A stretch of DNA of 29,503 bases, from positions 1-29,503 of the forward strand of contig NZ_MXAN01000084.1 in the NCBI RefSeq assembly GCF_002027545.1. Reading direction: 5' to 3'. This document shows, in pieces, positions 17,450 through 24,839 of the stretch (positions are counted from its first letter, which is position 1; the number at the start of each line of letters is the position of its first letter). The notes under the pieces are model-generated. The model did no database searches. It saw nothing but the letters and a program-made list of their open reading frames with translations, and was not told where the DNA came from. The position numbers and the translations under genes are program-made. The DNA comes from Moraxella lacunata. Its GTDB lineage: Bacteria; Pseudomonadota; Gammaproteobacteria; Pseudomonadales; Moraxellaceae.

Positions 17450-18136
17450 ATGCTATTGTCACTCAGCCCTGATGAGCTTGAAGTCATCAGCTTATCGGTT
17501 AAAATCGCCCTATCCTGCCTACTCATCAATCTCATCCCTGCCATCATGATGGGTTATTTTTTGGCACGCTCACAGTTTTGGGGCAAGTCGCTTGTGGAGA
17601 CCTTGGTGTATCTTCCCCTTGTCCTACCACCTGTCGTCCCTGGTTATGTATTGCTTGTCCTATTTGGTAATCAAGGCGTGATTGGCAAGCATTTGAGTAG
17701 TTTGGGACTAGAATTTGCCTTTAACTGGAAAGGAGCGGTGCTTGCCAGTGCGGTAATGGGCTTTCCTTTGATGGTGCAGTCATCACGCCTTGCCTTTGAG
17801 ATGGTTGATACACGCCTAGAATGGGTCGCCAAAAGTCTGGGGGCAAGTAGGATTGGTACGTTTTTTAAAGTGACCCTACCTTTGTCAGCCAGTGGTATCG
17901 TCGTTGGGGCGATTTTGGGCTTTTGTCGCAGTTTGGGCGAGTTTGGGGCGACCATCACGTTCGTGGGCAACGTCGCAGGCGAGACACGCACCCTACCCCT
18001 TGCCATGTATAGCTTACTGCAACAAGCTGACAGCGATGTTGCCATCATGCGACTGATGGCGTTCTCGGTCAGCGTGGCATTTGTGGCGTTGTTTTTCTCG
18101 CAGTGGTATCATCGTCAGCAAAAACAAAAGGTGTAG
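17450..18136 (+). CDS. modB: Molybdate ABC transporter permease
   Basis: ModB forms the dimeric inner membrane channel for molybdate. From the ATG at 17450 it is 228 residues (E. coli ModB 229), with about five to six hydrophobic segments. The family hallmark LVYLPLVLPPVVPGYVLLVL is present. The cytoplasmic coupling loop reads AKSLGASRIGTFFKVTLP, followed by GFCRSLGEFGATITFVGN (EAA loop of binding-protein-dependent permeases). A TTG at 17432 would add six residues, but it would leave almost no leader after the proposed promoter at 17416-17421. modC starts 2 bp after the stop, so the two are translationally linked. Confidence 0.93.
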   Translation: MLLSLSPDELEVISLSVKIALSCLLINLIPAIMMGYFLARSQFWGKSLVETLVYLPLVLPPVVPGYVLLVLFGNQGVIGKHLSSLGLEFAFNWKGAVLASAVMGFPLMVQSSRLAFEMVDTRLEWVAKSLGASRIGTFFKVTLPLSASGIVVGAILGFCRSLGEFGATITFVGNVAGETRTLPLAMYSLLQQADSDVAIMRLMAFSVSVAFVALFFSQWYHRQQKQKV

Positions 18137-18138
18137 CA

Positions 18139-18780
18139 ATGAATAGCCATGACAAACCCACCTTTGACTGTGATATCACCCTAAAACTGGGCAAAATCAC
18201 CCTATCGCCAAAGTTTTGTTTTGATGACAACATCGTGGGACTGTTCGGAGCGAGTGGTACAGGCAAGACCAGTATTCTACATGCCTTTGCAGGGATTATC
18301 ACACCCACATCAGGACACATCAGAGTCAATGGCACAACATGGTTTGATAAACAAGCCAATATTAACTTACCCATCAAAGACCGACTGGTCGGTTTTGTAT
18401 TCCAAGATGGGCAACTATTCCCCCACAAAAGCGTGATGGACAACCTGCTGTTCGGCTATCGGCACCGTGATAAATCCGCTCGTCGCTTTCATCCCGATGA
18501 CATCATCAGCCTATTAAAACTCGGACATCTAACCAAGCGTCTGCCCGCCAAACTCTCAGGCGGGGAAAAACAGCGAGTGGCACTCGGGCGAGCGTTGCTA
18601 TACTCTCCCAATCTACTACTCATGGACGAGCCACTATCCGCCCTAGATAGCGAACACAAACAAGAGATTCTGCCGTTTTTCCAAGAAATCAAAGCGATGA
18701 GCATTCCCATGCTGTACGTCAGTCATGACATACAAGAGATTGAATTTTTGACATCGAGTGTGTATCGGGTGGTGAGATAG
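18139..18780 (+). CDS. modC: Molybdate ABC transporter ATPase, short form without TOBE domain
   Basis: ModC hydrolyses ATP to drive molybdate import through ModB. The start ATG 18139 follows AAGGTG at 8 bases, inside the end of modB; a GTG further upstream inside modB is rejected. The 213-residue product shows Walker A GASGTGKT at 37-44, the Q-loop FQDG, the ABC signature LSGGEKQ at 139-145, Walker B LLLMDEP with D163 and E164, and the H-loop VSHD. E. coli ModC has about 350 residues with a C-terminal TOBE (Mop) domain that binds molybdate. That domain is absent and the frame simply stops after YRVVR. The ATPase core is complete, so it should be functional but without this feedback domain. 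Confidence 0.9.
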   Translation: MNSHDKPTFDCDITLKLGKITLSPKFCFDDNIVGLFGASGTGKTSILHAFAGIITPTSGHIRVNGTTWFDKQANINLPIKDRLVGFVFQDGQLFPHKSVMDNLLFGYRHRDKSARRFHPDDIISLLKLGHLTKRLPAKLSGGEKQRVALGRALLYSPNLLLMDEPLSALDSEHKQEILPFFQEIKAMSIPMLYVSHDIQEIEFLTSSVYRVVR

Positions 18781-18929
18781 TGTGTTACAAACTGCTTATT
18801 TAGGGTGGATTTTTGCCATCATGAAATATGTGTGCCATTTGTTGCTTGTGTATGGGTTTGGTGTAAGTGTAGACACTAACTAAAATTTACTGAAAATTAG
18901 TTTATATAGCATTTAAAAGAAATTTAAAA

Positions 18930-18968
18930 ATTGCTTTTTTATAAAAAAGCAATTAATATGTTGCTTTT
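18930..18968. promoter_or_regulatory. Palindromic operator candidate upstream of hipB
   Basis: 18930-18953 is a perfect 24-bp palindrome (half-site attgctttttt, centre at). A further half-site ttgctttt lies at 18961-18968, 17 bp before the hipB start. HipB-type antitoxins repress their own operon by binding palindromes in this position, so this is a plausible HipB operator. It could also act as a weak terminator for modC transcripts. Confidence 0.5.
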
Positions 18969-18985
18969 AAAACACCAAAACACCC

Positions 18986-19270
18986 ATGAACACACTTGAT
19001 AATTTTAGAAAACAGATAAAATCTCGCCGTCTTGCGTTGGGGTTAAAGCAAAAAGACATGTTTGACAGAACAGGCTTATCAAGACAACAATATCAAAACA
19101 TCGAAAAAAGTGGCAACCCCACTTTGGAGACCTTGCTACTGATTGCTGACGGGTTGAACTGCGAGCTAACACTCACCCCAAAAAACCCATCGCCAACTAC
19201 ATCAACTGCGTCAAACATACCACAAGATGACCCAACCCAAGACCCTTGGCAAGGAATACTTGACTCATGA
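18986..19270 (+). CDS. hipB: HipB-like antitoxin, XRE-family DNA-binding protein
   Basis: HipB proteins bind and neutralise the HipA kinase and repress the operon. The 94-residue product has an XRE helix-turn-helix at about residues 8-60 (SRRLALGLKQKDMFDRTGLS, then RQQYQNIEKSGNPTLETLLL). A Pro/Thr-rich flexible tail ends DPWQGILDS; E. coli HipB (88 residues) also has a flexible C-terminal tail that includes a Trp. The stop overlaps the hipA start in ATGA, the typical coupling of these pairs. With hipA interrupted, this antitoxin may now act only as a repressor. The name rests on context and fold rather than on close sequence identity. Confidence 0.8.
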   Translation: MNTLDNFRKQIKSRRLALGLKQKDMFDRTGLSRQQYQNIEKSGNPTLETLLLIADGLNCELTLTPKNPSPTTSTASNIPQDDPTQDPWQGILDS

Positions 19271-20713
19271 ATGCTTTGGATTTTTTAGAGATTAGACTGC
19301 ATGAGCACACAGTGGGCTATCTTGTGAGCCTATCGCAAGGGCAAAATCGCCTGTATTTTAGCCCTGATTATATTCATGACAAAAATAGAGCGACGTTTAG
19401 TCTGACCACACACAAAAACTTTGCAAATCATCAAAAACTACTTAGCACGCCTTGGGTGAGATGGCAAAGATTACACCCTGTATTGTCCAATCTATTGCCA
19501 GAAGGTGCGTTAAGGCAATTGCTTGCCCAAAGTCTAAAAGTGCATATTGACAATGAATTTTTATTATTAAATCTCTTTCCAAACTAAAAATAAACCCTTA
19601 TAAGTATTGGGGTTGAAGTTTTTAAAAATCCATAAAAATCAGGGTTTGGAAAGAAGTCTATTAAAGCATTTGGGGCAAGACCTACCAGGGGCCATCACTG
19701 CCATTCCAATCAACATGCAACAAGTGCCTAACTTTATCATTCATCATCTAGGATTGACCAAAGATGATGTCAATATAGCTCCACAGCAAGACAGTCATGG
19801 TGATATACCCATTAAAGACAGCGGTCTATCTCACCCCTTTTCTTTGGCGGGCGTGCAGACCAAATTCTCCATGCGTCAAGTGATGACTCACACAGGCGAG
19901 CGGTTTACATTACCCTTGGTTGGTCAAGAATCCACGCTTGGCAACTGGATTGTTAAGACACCATCGCAATCACACCCTTTTATTCCCGAAAATGAATATA
20001 GCATGATGCGACTGGCGGAGCTTGCAAAAGTAGAAATCCCGCCAATCAGGCTTGTACCCGTCTCATCACTGACTGGCATTGCAGATACTGCCATGTTTAA
20101 TGATAAAATGACAGATATTTCCAGTCCGCCACTGGCTTATGCCATACAACGATTTGATAGGCAAACCCTAGCCGATGGTAGCGTTAGACGCATACACAGC
20201 GAAGATTTTGCCCAAATTCTTGTTAAATATCCCCATGAAAAATATAACGGCGGTAACTACGCCAGTCTTGCCAAAATCCTGTATCAATTTAGCGAACACG
20301 ACCTGTCCGATGTCAATCAGCTTGCCAGACGAATCTTGGTCAATATCTTGATTGCCAATGGTGATGCTCATCTAAAAAATTGGAGCGTTATTTACAAGGA
20401 CGGCATAAATCCTATGCTGTCGCCAGCCTATGACTTGGTTAGTACCAAAGTGTATCTACCCAATGAAACCAGCTTTTCGCTCAATCTTGATAGTACTAAG
20501 CATTGGTATCAAGTCAATATGGCTCATTTTGAGCATTGGGCAAAAAAAGCGGACGTGCCTTGGCGAAGTATCAAGCCACAGCTCATAGAAGTAATGCAAA
20601 TCGCCAGAGATATTTGGAAGGGTGCGTTGGACGACTTGCCAATGGCACAAATACACAAAGAGATATTAACCAAGCATTGGGCGATGCTTGATGATGATTT
20701 TAGGGTAGCCTAA
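19267..20713 (+). pseudogene. hipA: HipA-like Ser/Thr kinase toxin, interrupted by a small insertion
   Basis: HipA toxins phosphorylate targets such as glutamyl-tRNA synthetase and slow growth. The N-terminal part (19267-19587) carries the HipA N-domain with LSNLLPEGALRQLLAQSL and then runs into a stop inside an inserted sequence. The rest continues in another frame to 20713. Removing 94 bp (19572-19665) gives an uninterrupted 450-residue protein, close to the 440 of E. coli HipA, with the junction reading EFLLLKHLGQDLPGAI. In that numbering the P-loop SLAGVQTKFS is 161-170, the catalytic NGDAHLKN has D335, and the metal-binding YDLVS has D358. All kinase motifs are intact and no other lesion is seen, so the disruption looks recent. 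The gene as it stands should be inactive unless re-initiation yields a partial kinase. Confidence 0.9.
19572..19658. mobile_element. 87-bp MITE-like insertion in hipA
   Basis: The insertion is flanked by a 7-bp direct repeat TATTAAA (19565-19571 and 19659-19665). It has 11-bp terminal inverted repeats: tctttccaaac at 19574-19584 and gtttggaaaga at 19644-19654, 2 and 4 bases from its ends. It contains no gene. Precise removal with one TATTAAA copy restores the hipA frame. This is the structure of a non-autonomous miniature transposable element. No second copy was seen in the window and I do not know the parent transposon. Confidence 0.8.
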
Positions 20714-20766
20714 AAACCATTAAGGATTGTTGAAATTTGGTATTTGTAATTAAAAATAAGATTTAG

Positions 20767-20785
20767 CTATTTTTTGCAAAAATAG
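20767..20785. terminator. A/T-rich hairpin after hipA
   Basis: ctattttt and aaaaatag form an 8-bp stem with a 3-base loop, 54 bp after the hipA stop. It is weak in G+C, so it is only a possible terminator of the hipBA transcript. Confidence 0.3.
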
Positions 20786-20862
20786 GTTAAAATTGTTAAA
20801 TTTTATACAGCATTTTTGTGCCTGACTTGACATCATAACAAGTATTCTTTTTCACCCAAAAA

Positions 20863-20871
20863 TGCTATACT
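20863..20871 (+). promoter_or_regulatory. Candidate extended -10 promoter of the hsd operon
   Basis: TGCTATACT matches an extended -10 (TGn followed by TATAMT). No good -35 lies at the usual distance; a TTGACA at 20827-20832 is too far upstream. Transcription would start near 20878, just before the AGGAA ribosome binding site of hsdM. Confidence 0.45.
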
Positions 20872-20906
20872 ATTTATCATTTATCTTTTGTTCTAGGAAC
20901 GTTAAA

Positions 20907-22568
20907 ATGGCAACAGCAAACAGCATTGCAGATAATCTAAACGATGTCAACACCCAATCTTTCCTAAACGAACTCGATCAAAACCTATGGAGAGCCGCCG
21001 ATACCCTGCGTAAAAACCTAGACGCCGCCAATTATAAACACATCGTTCTGGGTTTTATCTTTTTAAAATACATCTCCGATACGTTCACCGATTTTCAAGG
21101 CAAATTAAAAGCCAATATCGCCAACCCCGAGAGTGATATTTATCTTGACCCATCACTGTTTGAGCCAAGCGAATTTGAACAAATCCTGTCTGCCGAACTA
21201 GAAGAACGGGATTATTACACCGCCGAAAATATCTTTTATGTACCACAACAAGCACGCTGGGAAAACATCAAAGACAACAGCAAACTAAACGCAGGCGATG
21301 AATTGCCTTGGGGTGGCAAATTCAAAAATGTCAGCATTTTGCTTGATGATGCCTTTGAAGCCATCGAACAAGAAAACCCCAAACTAAAAGGCGTGCTCCA
21401 ACGCATTGCAGGCTTTGGCGTGCCTGATGAAATGCTTCGTGGCTTGATTGACCTTTTCTCTCGCACCGACTTTACCCGCCCAATGTACAATGGCGAACCT
21501 GTGCATCTGCAAGCCAAAGACATTTTGGGTCATGTTTATGAATATTTCTTAGGACAATTTGCCCTAGCTGAAGGCAAAAAAGGTGGTCAATATTTCACGC
21601 CAAAATCCATTGTTACCCTGATTGTGGAAATGCTCGAACCCTATTCAGGGCGAGTGTATGACCCTGCGATGGGCAGTGGCGGATTTTTTGTGCAAACCGA
21701 CCGCTTTATCCAAGCCCACCAAGGTAACCGCAACGCCATTTCGGTCTATGGGCAAGAATCCAACCCCACTACCCGCAAACTGGCGGTGATGAATATGGCG
21801 ATTCGTGGCATTCCCTTTGACTTTGGCGACAAGCCTGAAGATACTCTGCTCAATCCGTTACATATTGATAAAAAAATGGATTTTGTGATGGCAAATCCCC
21901 CTTTTAATATGAAAGAATGGTGGAGCGAAAGTTTGGCAGGCGACCCACGCTGGACATACGGCACACCGCCGCAAGGCAACGCCAACTTTGCGTGGTTGCA
22001 ACATATGATTTACCACCTTTCGCCAAAAGGCAAAATGGCACTCCTACTTGCCAACGGCTCAATGAGTAGCCAAACCTCAGGCGAAGGCGAAATCCGCAAA
22101 AACATCATAACAGCCGACCTAGTCGAAGCGATGATTGCCCTGCCCAATCAGCTATTTACCAACACGCAAATCCCTGCCTGCATTTGGATTATCAATAAAG
22201 CCAAAGCTCGTAAAGGCGAAGTGCTGTTTATCAATGCCACCCAAATCGGCTATATGAAAGACCGAGTACTCCGTGATTTTACTCCTGATGACATCGCCAA
22301 AATCGCCACCACCTACCACAACTGGCAAAAACAGGACGGCTACGAAAATATCCCTGCGTTTTGTTACTCGGCAACACTAGACGAAATCGCCAAAAATGAC
22401 TTTGTGCTGACCGCAGGGCGATATGTGGGAGCAGTAACCGAAGAAGATGACGGCGTGCCATTTAGCGACAAAATGCAGGAATTGACCGCACTTTTAAATG
22501 AACAATTTAAACAAGGGCGAGCATTGGAAGAAAAGATTGTGGCAAATTTAAAGGGGTTGGGGTTTTAA
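20907..22568 (+). CDS. hsdM: Type I restriction-modification DNA methylase subunit
   Basis: HsdM transfers a methyl group from SAM to adenine in the bipartite target chosen by HsdS. Two HsdM and one HsdS form the methylase, and two HsdR complete the restriction complex. The 553-residue product has the N-terminal HsdM helical domain (FLNELDQNLWRAADTLRKNL), the SAM motif DPAMGSGGF at 252-260 and the catalytic NPPF at 330-333, as in N6-adenine methylases. The ATG at 20907 is preceded by AGGAA at good spacing; an ATG 45 bases upstream lies inside the promoter. An AAGTGCGGT uptake word (minus strand) is at 22485-22493. hsdS begins one base after the stop. The similarity is to EcoR124-type (type IC) methylases. 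Confidence 0.96.
   Translation: MATANSIADNLNDVNTQSFLNELDQNLWRAADTLRKNLDAANYKHIVLGFIFLKYISDTFTDFQGKLKANIANPESDIYLDPSLFEPSEFEQILSAELEERDYYTAENIFYVPQQARWENIKDNSKLNAGDELPWGGKFKNVSILLDDAFEAIEQENPKLKGVLQRIAGFGVPDEMLRGLIDLFSRTDFTRPMYNGEPVHLQAKDILGHVYEYFLGQFALAEGKKGGQYFTPKSIVTLIVEMLEPYSGRVYDPAMGSGGFFVQTDRFIQAHQGNRNAISVYGQESNPTTRKLAVMNMAIRGIPFDFGDKPEDTLLNPLHIDKKMDFVMANPPFNMKEWWSESLAGDPRWTYGTPPQGNANFAWLQHMIYHLSPKGKMALLLANGSMSSQTSGEGEIRKNIITADLVEAMIALPNQLFTNTQIPACIWIINKAKARKGEVLFINATQIGYMKDRVLRDFTPDDIAKIATTYHNWQKQDGYENIPAFCYSATLDEIAKNDFVLTAGRYVGAVTEEDDGVPFSDKMQELTALLNEQFKQGRALEEKIVANLKGLGF
22485..22493 (-). other. Pasteurellaceae-type DNA uptake word in hsdM
   Basis: Exact AAGTGCGGT on the minus strand. 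The context aaAGTGCGGTcaatt resembles the extended Haemophilus uptake consensus, which continues into an A+T-rich stretch. Only one other exact copy was noticed in the window, in hsdR. Confidence 0.6.
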
Positions 22569-22569
22569 G

Positions 22570-23895
22570 ATGAGTGAATGGCAAGTTCAAAAATTATCTG
22601 ATGTAATTGAAATTATTGGTGGCGGAACTCCCAAAAGAAGCGAAGAGCGTTATTGGAATGGTGATATTGACTGGCTATCAGTAGCAGATTTTAATAACGA
22701 TTTTAGATTTGTAACCAATTCATCGGAAAAAATAACTGAACTAGGACTAAAAAATAGTAGCACAAAACTACTACAAAAAGGTCAGTTAATTATTTCTGCT
22801 CGTGGCACGGTTGGTTGTTTGGCTCAACTCGCAAAACCTATGGCATTTAATCAATCTTGCTATGGTTTAAATGGTATAAAAGACATCATAGACAATGATT
22901 TTCTGTATTATTTTCTAAAACATAATATTGGTATTCTTAAATCAAAAACTCACGGTTCTGTATTTGACACAATTACAAGAGATACTTTTGAGCATATAGA
23001 AATTAACTTCCCAAATTTAGATAAGCAAAAAGAAATTGCAGAGATTTTGGGGGATTTTGACAAAAAAATCCAACTCAACACCCAAACCAACCAAACCCTA
23101 GAAGCCATAGCACAGGCAATCTTCAAAAGCTGGTTTGTGGATTTTGACCCTGTACGAGCCAAAGCCCAAGCCCTAAGCGAAGGCAAAAGTGAGCGAGAAG
23201 CGAATTTATCGGCAATGTCGGTCATTTCAGGCAAAGCGATTGAAGACCTAAGCCAAACCGAATGCCAAGAGCTTTGGGAAATCGCCGAAGCCTTCCCAAG
23301 TGAATTGGTGGAAAATGAACAATTTGGCGAAGTACCGAAGGGGTGGGAAATAAGTACGATTGGCGAAAGTTACAATGTTATTATGGGACAATCCCCGAGC
23401 GGAGAAACCTATAATGAGCAAGGCAACGGCACTCTATTTTATCAAGGGCGAGCGGAGTTTGGTTGGCGTTTCCCAACCCCAAGATTATTTACAACCAACC
23501 CCAAAAGAATGGCAAAAAGTAATGACATTTTAATGAGCGTTAGAGCACCAGTTGGTGATTTAAATGTAGCTTTGGAAAATTGCTGTATTGGACGTGGATT
23601 GTGTGCATTAAGTCATAAAAGTGGAGAGTTTTCATTTGGATTTTATCAGATGAAAAATTTGAAGTCTGTTTTAGATGTATTTAATGGTGAAGGCACTGTT
23701 TTTGGATCAATAAATCAAAAAGATTTGAAATCAATACCAGTCTTAAATCCACATCAAGAAATAATTGCATTATTCAATAAATTTATATTTGATATTGACA
23801 ATAAAATTAAAAACAATGTAAAAGAAAATCAGCAACTAGAAAAAATACGAGACCTGCTCTTACCCAAATTATTAAGTGGGGAGATGGAGTTGTGA
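22570..23895 (+). CDS. hsdS: Type I restriction-modification specificity subunit
   Basis: HsdS recognises the two halves of the bipartite DNA target and docks HsdM and HsdR. The 441-residue product has two complete target recognition domains: about 1-150 (with IGGGTPKRSEERYW) and about 255-395 (with IMGQSPSGETYN). They are separated by a conserved helical spacer from about 152, containing KQKEIAEILGDFDKKIQLNT and SWFVDFDPVRAK (187-198). A second spacer helix closes the protein (LEKIRDLLLPKLLSGEMEL). Both recognition domains are A+T-richer than the central conserved part, as expected where domains are exchanged. There is no truncation or repeat tract. It starts 1 bp after hsdM and overlaps the next gene by four bases. 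The target sequence cannot be read from the protein. Confidence 0.95.
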   Translation: MSEWQVQKLSDVIEIIGGGTPKRSEERYWNGDIDWLSVADFNNDFRFVTNSSEKITELGLKNSSTKLLQKGQLIISARGTVGCLAQLAKPMAFNQSCYGLNGIKDIIDNDFLYYFLKHNIGILKSKTHGSVFDTITRDTFEHIEINFPNLDKQKEIAEILGDFDKKIQLNTQTNQTLEAIAQAIFKSWFVDFDPVRAKAQALSEGKSEREANLSAMSVISGKAIEDLSQTECQELWEIAEAFPSELVENEQFGEVPKGWEISTIGESYNVIMGQSPSGETYNEQGNGTLFYQGRAEFGWRFPTPRLFTTNPKRMAKSNDILMSVRAPVGDLNVALENCCIGRGLCALSHKSGEFSFGFYQMKNLKSVLDVFNGEGTVFGSINQKDLKSIPVLNPHQEIIALFNKFIFDIDNKIKNNVKENQQLEKIRDLLLPKLLSGEMEL

Positions 23896-24824
23896 GTAGT
23901 CAAGAGAATATTGAAACCGTAAAAGAAAATCTTTTAGAAAATGCCAAGATTTCAATACAGCTTGGTATGGAAGATTATAAGCTAACCAAAAATGATAACA
24001 AAAGAAAAATATCTGCGATACGCAATATTTTTTCAGGATTAATTTTGCTTTATAAATATAAATTAATACTGATAAGTCCAAAAGATAAACCATATATTTA
24101 TATTACTGCTATTAATTCAAAGGTAACAAAAGAAATTTATGATGGTACTTTTGGTGAAAAAACACCAACAAATACTGTTGATGTACATAACATCAAAAAA
24201 AATCTAAAGAATCTAGACATAAGAATAGATGGAAATTTATTAAACTTTATCAATAAAGCAAGAAATAGTATTGAGCATTTTTATCACACACAAGATATCG
24301 ATATTTTAGAGCTTATTGTAAAAAGCTTCCTTTTAATTGAAGGCTTCTACGAAGACTATCTAAAAAATAATTTAGAGATGAGTTTAAAGGATTTTTTAGG
24401 AAATGAAATTTATCAATTAATCCTTGAGAATAAAGATATTTATGATAAAAAACTAAGTGAATGCCATCAATCATTTACCAACATAGAGTTTCCAGATGAT
24501 ATTTTAAAAGATATTTTTATTAAAAATATTGAGTGCCCTTATTGTCTATCGCATTTAATTAAATATCAATCTGGTGATTATGAAAATTTATCTTTACATT
24601 GTACCTATTGCTTAAATGGTCAATGCTTAGATAAATATGATGTGTTAGGTCTTACTCATCATACTATCAAAGATGGTGGAGATTTTCGTGAAGAATGTCC
24701 TGAGTGCGGGGAATACACAATCTTTTTAGATAATATTTGCTTAGAGTGTGCTTTTGAAAAAGACCCAGACAAAGATTATGAACGAGAAAACTATTTAAAC
24801 TATTTATTGGAAAAAGACGATTAA
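23892..24824 (+). CDS. Unknown HEPN-like, zinc-ribbon protein inside the hsd operon
   Basis: The function is unknown. The 310-residue product starts at a GTG that overlaps the hsdS stop (GTGA), so it is translationally coupled, and hsdR starts 15 bp after it. The N-terminal half is helical, with SIQLGMEDYKL and SAIRNIFSGLILLYKYKL. It also contains NKARNSIEHFYH, whose R124-x4-H129 matches the catalytic R-x4-6-H pattern of HEPN ribonucleases. The C-terminal third has two zinc-ribbon-like sets: C215/C218 with C237/C240, and C269/C272 with C283/C286. I recall similar uncharacterised bacterial proteins, but name no family. The gene is clearly A+T-richer than hsdM and hsdR. The position between hsdS and hsdR recalls prrC, an anticodon nuclease in EcoprrI, but no sequence relation is claimed. 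A role as accessory toxin or guard is inference. Confidence 0.8.
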   Translation: MSSQENIETVKENLLENAKISIQLGMEDYKLTKNDNKRKISAIRNIFSGLILLYKYKLILISPKDKPYIYITAINSKVTKEIYDGTFGEKTPTNTVDVHNIKKNLKNLDIRIDGNLLNFINKARNSIEHFYHTQDIDILELIVKSFLLIEGFYEDYLKNNLEMSLKDFLGNEIYQLILENKDIYDKKLSECHQSFTNIEFPDDILKDIFIKNIECPYCLSHLIKYQSGDYENLSLHCTYCLNGQCLDKYDVLGLTHHTIKDGGDFREECPECGEYTIFLDNICLECAFEKDPDKDYERENYLNYLLEKDD

Positions 24825-24839
24825 AACGGAGAATCCACA

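Noticed and set aside
19607..20713. Separate gene starting at TTG 19607 (C-terminal HipA part)
   Set aside because: Its first codons are encoded by the inserted element; removing the insertion joins it to the N-terminal part, so it is a fragment of one broken gene.
20827..20871. TTGACA at 20827 as -35 of the hsd promoter
   Set aside because: The distance to TATACT at 20866 is 33 bases, far too long.
23892..24824. 310-residue gene as PrrC or RloC anticodon nuclease
   Set aside because: It has no ABC-type ATPase motifs, which both of those proteins carry; only the genomic position is similar.
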